NCBI GenBank assembly: GCA_964445575.1
Contig: CAYULB010000019.1
Location: forward strand, 1 to 37,349
Reading direction: 5' to 3'
Source of the DNA: WJMT01 sp964445575
GTDB taxonomy: Bacteria; Acidobacteriota; Aminicenantia; Aminicenantales; Aminicenantaceae
DNA: 37,349 nucleotides
Part shown: positions 31,807-37,349 of the stretch, piece after piece
Layout: every line of letters starts with the position of its first letter
Position numbering within the stretch: the first letter of the stretch is position 1
The notes under the pieces: model-generated
The model's input: only the letters and a program-made list of their open reading frames with translations
The model's database searches: none
Told to the model about the DNA's origin: nothing
Translations under genes and position numbers: made by a program

Positions 31807-33198
31807 GTGTTTGATTCCAAAATCTATATAAAAAGACGAAAACAGCTGAGAGAAAAAGTTGGTCAGGGTCTGATTCTTTTCTTAGGAAATGAAGAAAGCC
31901 CCATGAACTATCCAGATAATGGGTACCGATTTAGACAGGATAGTGACTTTCTTTACTTTTTTGGACTTGACTCACCTAGTCTGGCTGGTCTAATAGACTT
32001 GGAAGAAGGTAAAGAAATTATTTTCGGGAATGATGTGGATGTAGAAGATATCATATGGATGGGAGACCAGCCTCTTCTTAAAGACCGGGCTTCCAGGGTT
32101 GGAGTCAATAAGACTTTCCCTTATGATAAATTAGCAGAAACCCTCAACGGGGCTCTGGAAAAGGGAAGGAAAGTCCATTATTTACCTGTCTACCGCAAGG
32201 AAACCTCATTGAAAATTGAAAATTTACTGGGAATTAATGCTGATAAGGTAAATAAGTACTGTTCTAAGGAACTTATCAAAGCTGTGGTTGATTTGAGGTC
32301 AAAAAAAATCAAACAGGAAATAGAACAGATTGAATCCGCACTGGATATTACTTATGAAATGCACACCACTGCTATGAAAATGGCTGTTCCAGGGAAATAT
32401 GAAAGAGAAATTGCAGGAACTATAGAAGGAATTGCTTTGTCTTATGGAGCAAATATTGCTTTCCCCATTATTTTGACTGTTAATGGACAAATACTTCACA
32501 ATCATTATCACGGGAATAAGTTAGAAAAAGGCCAGTTGATGGTCAATGATTCAGGTGCTGAGTCTCTTATGCATTATGCATCGGACATAACGCGAACAGT
32601 TCCCGTAGGAGGAAAGTTTACCCAAAAACATAGGGAAATCTATGAGATCGTGTTAAAAGCGCAGCAGACAGCGATTCAAGCCTCTATTCCTGGCAGAAAA
32701 AACAAGGATGTGCATGTCAAAGCTGTTAAAGTGATAGCTTCCGGGCTAAATGAGTTGGGATTAATGAAAGGCGATGTGGACGAAGCTGTCAAAGCAGGAG
32801 CTCATGCCCTTTTTATGCCTCATGGTCTCGGTCACATGATGGGATTGGATGTTCATGATATGGAAGGATTAGGGGAAGATTATGTGGGATATAATAAGAA
32901 AACAAAACGAAGCGATCAATTCGGGTTGGCTTATCTGAGAATGGCAAAAGAACTGGAACCTGGTTTTGTGCTTACCGTAGAACCCGGAATATACTTTATT
33001 CCCGCCTTAATTGATAAATGGTTTAAAGAAAAAAAGTTTATGGAGTACATTGATTACAAGAAACTCAAACCATACCGAGATTTTGGAGGAATTCGGATAG
33101 AAGATAATGTCCTGGTTACTGATAAAGGCCAAAGAGTTTTGGGAAAGCCGATTCCAAAGACTGTAAAAGAAGTGGAAGACATAACCGCTACAGGATAA
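31807..33198 (+). CDS. pepP: Xaa-Pro aminopeptidase (M24)
   Basis: Releases N-terminal residues preceding proline. 463 residues: an N-terminal creatinase-like domain (about 1-170; NYPDNGYRFRQDSDFLYFFG) and a pita-bread catalytic domain with the metal ligands visible in MVNDSGAESLMHYASDITRT, PHGLGHMMGLDVHD, VLTVEPGIYFIP and GGIRIEDNVLV. The start is GTG at 31807, after AAGGAGGG. It is followed by repeat copy F. No functional link to neighbours beyond general peptide use. Confidence 0.95.
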   Translation: MFDSKIYIKRRKQLREKVGQGLILFLGNEESPMNYPDNGYRFRQDSDFLYFFGLDSPSLAGLIDLEEGKEIIFGNDVDVEDIIWMGDQPLLKDRASRVGVNKTFPYDKLAETLNGALEKGRKVHYLPVYRKETSLKIENLLGINADKVNKYCSKELIKAVVDLRSKKIKQEIEQIESALDITYEMHTTAMKMAVPGKYEREIAGTIEGIALSYGANIAFPIILTVNGQILHNHYHGNKLEKGQLMVNDSGAESLMHYASDITRTVPVGGKFTQKHREIYEIVLKAQQTAIQASIPGRKNKDVHVKAVKVIASGLNELGLMKGDVDEAVKAGAHALFMPHGLGHMMGLDVHDMEGLGEDYVGYNKKTKRSDQFGLAYLRMAKELEPGFVLTVEPGIYFIPALIDKWFKEKKFMEYIDYKKLKPYRDFGGIRIEDNVLVTDKGQRVLGKPIPKTVKEVEDITATG

Positions 33199-33203
33199 AC
33201 TAG

Positions 33204-33364
33204 CCTGGATTATTCACGAGTCGAGGTTTCTGCAGATGCGAGGCGAGTAAAATAAATAATACAAACAAGAAAATGTTCAAGACATTGTTCTTGAAAAAAT
33301 CTTGTACATAGCTGAAAATAAGTTAATAATGAGAATATCGCCATTTTTTTATGAATAGGTCAGG
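33204..33364 (-). repeat. MITE-like repeat copy F, complete 161-bp form
   Basis: Starts CCTGGATTATTCACGAGTCG and ends TATGAATAGGTCAGG; tips are imperfect inverted repeats (CCTG-N4-ATTCA). A perfect 5-bp direct repeat ACTAG flanks it at 33199-33203 and 33365-33369, the expected footprint of insertion. The interior is AT-rich with no ORF. The start codon of the protease gene lies 5 nt after its end. Confidence 0.85.
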
Positions 33365-33369
33365 ACTAG

Positions 33370-34497
33370 ATGTTTGGAAAAAGAATTTCCCTTTTTAAAC
33401 TGTTTGGATTTCATGTCAAAATGGATTTCAGCTGGTTTATACTGGCTATCCTTATTGTATGGAGTCTGGCAAGAGGATTATTCCCTCACTTTTATGAAGG
33501 ACTTTCAGCCTCAACTTATTGGATAATGGGAGTGGCCGGAGCCATAGGGCTTTTATTCTCTATTGTGTTCCATGAATTGTGGCACTCATTGATTGCTCGA
33601 AGATTCGGTCTGCCCATGAAAGGAATCACTCTATTTATATTTGGAGGAGTCGCTGAGATGTCAGAACAGCCCCCCAGCCCAAAAGCTGAGTTTTTTATGG
33701 CTATTTCTGGGCCTTTGGCCAGTATTTTTCTTGGATTAGGGCTGCTGGTTTTATCGTTTTTGGGGAGTGGAATCGGATTATCAAAAGCTTTAATGGGGGT
33801 GATTGAGTATCTGGCATGGATTAATTTAATCCTGGCTGGATTTAATCTCATACCCGCCTTTCCTTTAGATGGAGGCCGGGTCCTTCGTTCGGTTCTGTGG
33901 GGATGGAAAGACAATATAAACTGGGCCACCAATATCTCTTCTAAAATCGGGTCTGCTTTTGGGTTCGGCCTCATTATGTTTGGAGTGTTTCAGGTCATAA
34001 TGGGAAACTTTATTGGAGGAGCATGGATGTTCCTTATTGGACTTTTTATCCGGAGCTCCTCTCAAATGTCCTATAAGCAGATGATCTTGAGGAATTCACT
34101 TTCTGGAGAGAAAGTAAGTAAGTACATGATCACCGATCCAGCTGTGGTTTCACCGGACATAAACATAGAAGAACTTGTTGAAGATTATATATATCGATAC
34201 CATTACAAGATGTATCCTGTAGTCAAAGAGGGGAAACTTCTCGGATGTGTTGAGCTTAAAAACGTGAAAGACATTCCTAAGGAAAAAAGACCTTCAAAGA
34301 AAGTAAGAGATATAATGGAAAAATGTTCTGAATCCAACACCATCAGTCAAGATGAAGATGCAGTCAAGGCTCTCTCTCTCATGCAGCAGAACAAGAGAAG
34401 CCGACTGATCGTAGTCAATGGGGATAAACTTGCAGGCATTATCTCTATCAAAGACCTTATGGATTTTCTTTCCATAAAAATTGATCTCGGAGACTGA
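33370..34497 (+). CDS. Site-2-type (M50) metalloprotease with CBS domains
   Basis: An intramembrane zinc protease-like protein, 375 residues. About six transmembrane segments fill residues 15-235. The zinc motif FHELWHSLIARRFG lies near residue 67-80 (HEXXH) and the third ligand motif FPLDGGRVLRSVLW has its aspartate at about 167. Residues 245-375 hold two CBS domains (VSKYMITDPAVVSPDINIEE and VRDIMEKCSESNTISQDEDA), which usually bind adenine nucleotides. Substrates are unknown. The ATG lies 5 nt beyond the end of repeat copy F, and the only Shine-Dalgarno-like sequence (AGGTCAGG) is within the repeat. It converges on the M16 genes. Confidence 0.92.
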   Translation: MFGKRISLFKLFGFHVKMDFSWFILAILIVWSLARGLFPHFYEGLSASTYWIMGVAGAIGLLFSIVFHELWHSLIARRFGLPMKGITLFIFGGVAEMSEQPPSPKAEFFMAISGPLASIFLGLGLLVLSFLGSGIGLSKALMGVIEYLAWINLILAGFNLIPAFPLDGGRVLRSVLWGWKDNINWATNISSKIGSAFGFGLIMFGVFQVIMGNFIGGAWMFLIGLFIRSSSQMSYKQMILRNSLSGEKVSKYMITDPAVVSPDINIEELVEDYIYRYHYKMYPVVKEGKLLGCVELKNVKDIPKEKRPSKKVRDIMEKCSESNTISQDEDAVKALSLMQQNKRSRLIVVNGDKLAGIISIKDLMDFLSIKIDLGD

Positions 34498-34510
34498 TAT
34501 CATGCTGTGT

Positions 34511-35842
34511 CTATTCAGGCCCTATTGTCACAATCATCCGGTTTTTTTTATCCAGGATTTTTTGAATATATGAATTCATCTCTTCGAGCTTGATGCTGTC
34601 GATTTCTGTAAAAATATTTTCAAAAGAATCAAATTCTAAATTCATTACAGCCAAAAAAGCACGGGTGGCTGTTCTGGCTCTTTTTGTTTCATTGGAACGT
34701 AAAAACGAAGATTTGGTAAAAACTTTAGCGGTGTCCAGGTCTTCTAACTGGATGCCCTCTGTATAAAGTTTTTCTAATACAACATTCAATGCTTCCAGTG
34801 CTTTATCCTTTTTTGAGTTTTCAGTTTCTAAGAGAACTTCCAGCATCCCTCCGTACTTGAAGTGCGAGACATCTGCACTCACATTGTAGGCGAGCATTTT
34901 CTCTTTTCTCAAAGGCCATAACTTTGAATCAATTCCATTTCCCAAAAGATTTTCAAACATCATAGAAAGCACAAAATTTTTTTGATCTATCTGAGGAAGA
35001 CGGTATCCAAAGGAGATAAGTGTCTGCTTAGTCTCTCTCGTGATGTGAACTGATTTTGTTTCTATAGGAGAGAGAGCAAATTCAGTTTGTACAAAACCGG
35101 AGCCCTTTCTTAATTGGGAAAAATATTGATTGAGATGGTTGATAATAGCCTTTTGGTCTAGGTCAGAGGAGACAGAAATCACTGTATTGCCTGCTGTGAA
35201 ATACTTTTCATAAAAATCAACAATGTCCTTTCTGTTAATCTTTTTCAAACTTTCTTCACTGCCGTAAACTGAGCCTTGGTATTTTGTATTCTGGAACAGG
35301 GTGTTCATGATATTTTGAAATGCTATATTTCTGTTAATGTCCTGTTCGATTTTTTTTCTATTCAGCATGTTTTCTTTGATATTTTTTATTCGGATTGTGG
35401 AGAAGATAGGATTGAGCATAATTTTAGAAATTAAACTCAGGCTTTCTTCTAATTTCTCAGACAAACAAGAAACAACCACAACCGAATAATCATTTTCAGA
35501 GTGCATCCTGAATTTAGTGGCTTGAAGCATAAAATCCTGTGCTTTCTGCCTATCTGGGATTTCAAGAACCAATCGGGTGGTGATATAAGATAGTCCTTCT
35601 TTGTTTTGAGGTTCTGCAAGCTTACCTCCTTTAAAGAAAAACTGGATAACTGTTAAGCTGGAAGAGGCATCTTTTTCAAATAAGACCTTAGCTCCGTTTT
35701 CAACAATTATTTCAACCGGATTGGTCTCCCACAGGTTGTAGCTTTCTCCCTTTAAATACACCGAGACAACCAAAATGATGGGAGCAGCAGCCACGATCAA
35801 AATCAGTCTTCTGAACCTATGAATGAATGTTTTCATAATCAT
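34511..35842 (-). CDS. M16-family peptidase-like protein, non-catalytic partner
   Basis: 443 residues. The N-terminus has a transmembrane or signal segment (RLILIVAAAPIILVVSVYL, about 12-30). Sequence after it follows the M16 fold (VEIIVENGAKVLFEKDASSS, GKLAEPQNKEGLSYITTRLV), but the HXXEH zinc motif is missing: GLSYITTRLVLEI stands in its place. Later regions (KYFTAGNTVISVSSDLDQKA) fit M16 domain 1. Two-gene M16 systems often pair an active and an inactive subunit. The start overlaps the upstream M16 gene by 4 nt (ATGA), consistent with stoichiometric synthesis. Confidence 0.88.
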   Translation of the reverse strand: MIMKTFIHRFRRLILIVAAAPIILVVSVYLKGESYNLWETNPVEIIVENGAKVLFEKDASSSLTVIQFFFKGGKLAEPQNKEGLSYITTRLVLEIPDRQKAQDFMLQATKFRMHSENDYSVVVVSCLSEKLEESLSLISKIMLNPIFSTIRIKNIKENMLNRKKIEQDINRNIAFQNIMNTLFQNTKYQGSVYGSEESLKKINRKDIVDFYEKYFTAGNTVISVSSDLDQKAIINHLNQYFSQLRKGSGFVQTEFALSPIETKSVHITRETKQTLISFGYRLPQIDQKNFVLSMMFENLLGNGIDSKLWPLRKEKMLAYNVSADVSHFKYGGMLEVLLETENSKKDKALEALNVVLEKLYTEGIQLEDLDTAKVFTKSSFLRSNETKRARTATRAFLAVMNLEFDSFENIFTEIDSIKLEEMNSYIQKILDKKNRMIVTIGPE

Positions 35843-37203
35843 TTTTTCTTATCTGGAATTATTTTGACGATCACCCTGCCTTTTTGGCTTAAGCAATTTC
35901 CTGCTGCCTGTCTTATATCCGAGGAATTCAAATTGTTGATTATATCGAGATAGTTTCCTCGGTCTTTCATCTCATTCATCAGCAAATATCTCACTAAAGA
36001 ATAACCGATCATCAGTCCTTGTTCGTCAGCTTCTTCTGTATTGAACTTGATTCTGTTTTTTGCACTTTCTAAAATATCAAATGCATAATATTGAGTACTT
36101 GAACTATAGTCGCTTTTAGAATAATTTAATCTTCTTGATGTTTTTAAATATTTGGTTATTTCTGTCTCTGCGGTATTGAGATATTTTGGATCCATCCCTA
36201 TGAAAATGACAATAGCGCCTCCATGTTTATCACAAAAATAGGACATTCTAAGGGAATGAGCTTTGATCATTCGGTTCCTTAACGGTTGATTGATTAAAGG
36301 GTTGAAACCTTTCCCGAATATTTCGGTTAAAAGGTCTGCCGTATACTGATCTGTAGAGTTGTACCCCGGTGCATTCAATCCTATAGCTAAATAGCCCATT
36401 TCGACATCCATTTTTATTTCTGTTTTTACTGTTTTTTTCAGAGGTTCTATGTCGTTAAAGGTTTCTCTTTTAAGGTCATTTTGAGGTATACTGCCCAGGA
36501 TTTTCTGTATTTTATTTTCCATATCTTCCATAGAAAAATCTCCCACTACTGCAAGAGCGCAGTTGTTTGGCACAAAATACTTCTGGTAAAATTTAATAAC
36601 TTGGTCAGCTCTCAGTTTCTGGATGACATCTCTATCTCCATAAACAGGTTTTTGATAGGAATGATTTTGAAACAGGTTTTGATATACTACTGATACAGCT
36701 GTTTTGTAGGGATCATCTTGGGTTCTGTTAATCTCTTCAAGGATGACTTCTTTTTCATCGTCTAAATCATTTTGTTTTAAATCGAAATCAAATAAGATTT
36801 CTTTAAGAATCTGAAGGGCAAATTCATAATGTTCTGAAGGGAGAGAGATTTCAAACAGAGAGATGTCACGACCTGTATGGGCATTGTAATAGGCTCCGTG
36901 TCTGCGGATTTCCGGGCCGAAACCTTTGTCATCTATGAATTTTGAACTCCTAAATAAGATGCAGTGCTCCAGTACATGACAGAGCCCGCTTGTTTCTTTG
37001 GATTCATTTTTAGAGCCTACATTAAAGGCAAACACGAAATTAATGACAGGAAGAGTTGTTTTTTTGTATAGAAACACTTCAAGACCATTTTCAAGTGTGT
37101 ACTTCGAACTGGATTTATTTTCTGAACAAAGAAATGTTAAATCCAAACAAAACAGGAAGGTTGTCAGAAAAATACAGATGACTAAGATGCTTTTTTGCTT
37201 CAA
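35839..37203 (-). CDS. M16-family zinc peptidase, catalytic subunit
   Basis: Exported metallopeptidase, likely periplasmic or membrane-tethered. TTG 37203 is preferred: AGGTGGAGGA lies just upstream, and the residues then form a proper signal (KQKSILVICIFLTTFLFCLD); the longer frame to 37248 overlaps the promoter. 454 residues. The zinc motif is in SGLCHVLEHCILFRSSKF (HXXEH at about 76-80), with the distal glutamate in DEKEVILEEINRTQDDP. KYFVPNNCALAVVGDFSMED matches the family. The partner gene lacks HXXEH. The substrate is unknown; mitochondrial-processing-peptidase-like and PqqL-like proteins belong to this group. Confidence 0.9.
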   Translation of the reverse strand: MKQKSILVICIFLTTFLFCLDLTFLCSENKSSSKYTLENGLEVFLYKKTTLPVINFVFAFNVGSKNESKETSGLCHVLEHCILFRSSKFIDDKGFGPEIRRHGAYYNAHTGRDISLFEISLPSEHYEFALQILKEILFDFDLKQNDLDDEKEVILEEINRTQDDPYKTAVSVVYQNLFQNHSYQKPVYGDRDVIQKLRADQVIKFYQKYFVPNNCALAVVGDFSMEDMENKIQKILGSIPQNDLKRETFNDIEPLKKTVKTEIKMDVEMGYLAIGLNAPGYNSTDQYTADLLTEIFGKGFNPLINQPLRNRMIKAHSLRMSYFCDKHGGAIVIFIGMDPKYLNTAETEITKYLKTSRRLNYSKSDYSSSTQYYAFDILESAKNRIKFNTEEADEQGLMIGYSLVRYLLMNEMKDRGNYLDIINNLNSSDIRQAAGNCLSQKGRVIVKIIPDKKK

Positions 37204-37220
37204 TCCTCCACCTACTATAC

Positions 37221-37248
37221 AATATATATCATTCTCTCTTTTTATCAA
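37221..37248 (-). promoter_or_regulatory. Likely promoter of the M16 pair
   Basis: On the minus strand TTGATA (37248-37243) and TATATT (37226-37221) are separated by 16 bp. Transcription would start near 37214, just upstream of the GGTGGAGG ribosome site, which supports TTG 37203 as the start codon. Confidence 0.5.
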
Positions 37249-37298
37249 GAAAGAAATTCAGACGTGCTCCAAAATAAATTTAAATTTTATTTGTTTAG

Positions 37299-37349
37299 CC
37301 TGGATTATTCACGAGTCAAGATTGCGGCAGATGCGAGGCGTCAGGGCAT
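37299..37349 (-). repeat. Dispersed repeat copy G (cut by window end)
   Basis: Starts CCTGGATTATTCACGAGTCA and is identical over all 51 visible bases to the reverse complement of copy D. It is preceded by TTTAG, the same bases that precede copy D. The remainder lies beyond the window. Confidence 0.8.

Noticed and set aside
1..37349. CRISPR array formed by the dispersed repeats
   Set aside because: Copies are kilobases apart, in both orientations, of different lengths, and no cas gene is present.

Overview
This is an AT-rich, gene-dense bacterial chromosomal segment, made mostly of housekeeping genes on both strands. It carries three tRNA genes, two decayed genes and a family of short dispersed repeats. 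The organism looks like an anaerobic, amino-acid-using bacterium: it has a one-piece pyruvate:ferredoxin oxidoreductase, an iron-sulfur serine dehydratase, ornithine aminotransferase and a sodium/alanine symporter. Two genes, the ~500-residue glutamine synthetase and the six-bladed beta-propeller lipoprotein-like protein, resemble forms I associate with Bacteroidota and with Candidatus Aminicenantes (Acidobacteriota-related). I lean to the latter, with modest confidence and no marker gene to settle it.

Layout. 1-98: right end of a repeat copy cut by the window edge. 215-2888: glutamine synthetase, a possible small RNA, and a NIF3 protein. 3158-5080: a possibly undescribed exported module, made of a four-cysteine mini-protein, a strong intercistronic hairpin, a beta-propeller protein and a thioredoxin-fold protein, followed by a 22-codon ORF. 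5100-6024: thioredoxin and a MarR regulator, divergent, with nested inverted repeats over the thioredoxin promoter. 6042-9487 (minus strand): gap-pgk-tpiA-secG-tRNA-Leu. 9648-12281: NAD(P)HX repair enzyme, tsaE, and thiE with a promoter that implies a leaderless message. 12413-15360: MscS channel, then adenine phosphoribosyltransferase and a purine permease (purine salvage pair). 15574-18569: a PLP-dependent desulfhydrase-like enzyme facing hflK-hflC. 18607-20359: an eroded stretch with an internally deleted threonine synthase, tadA, two tRNA-Ser genes and an internally deleted flippase. 20401-24042: alanine symporter, ornithine aminotransferase and an EamA exporter. 24175-26495: dnaX-ybaB-recR. 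26557-31690: pyruvate:ferredoxin oxidoreductase and serine dehydratase (serine to pyruvate to acetyl-CoA). 31807-34497: Xaa-Pro aminopeptidase and a site-2-type protease with CBS domains. 34511-37203: a pair of M16 peptidase-like proteins. 37299-37349: left end of another repeat copy cut by the window edge.

The most distinctive non-genic signal is the repeat family. Its tips read CCTG-N4-ATTCA at both ends in inverted orientation. One copy of 161 bp (33204-33364) is flanked by perfect ACTAG direct repeats and one copy of 91 bp (19024-19114) by TTAG direct repeats, so it behaves like a non-autonomous miniature transposable element. Partial or diverged copies lie at 1-98, 4922-4980, 15424-15525, 26513-26532 and 37299-37349. 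Both window ends fall inside copies, so the window is probably a whole assembly contig broken at repeats. No stretch above 300 bases lacks a gene, pseudogene or RNA gene.
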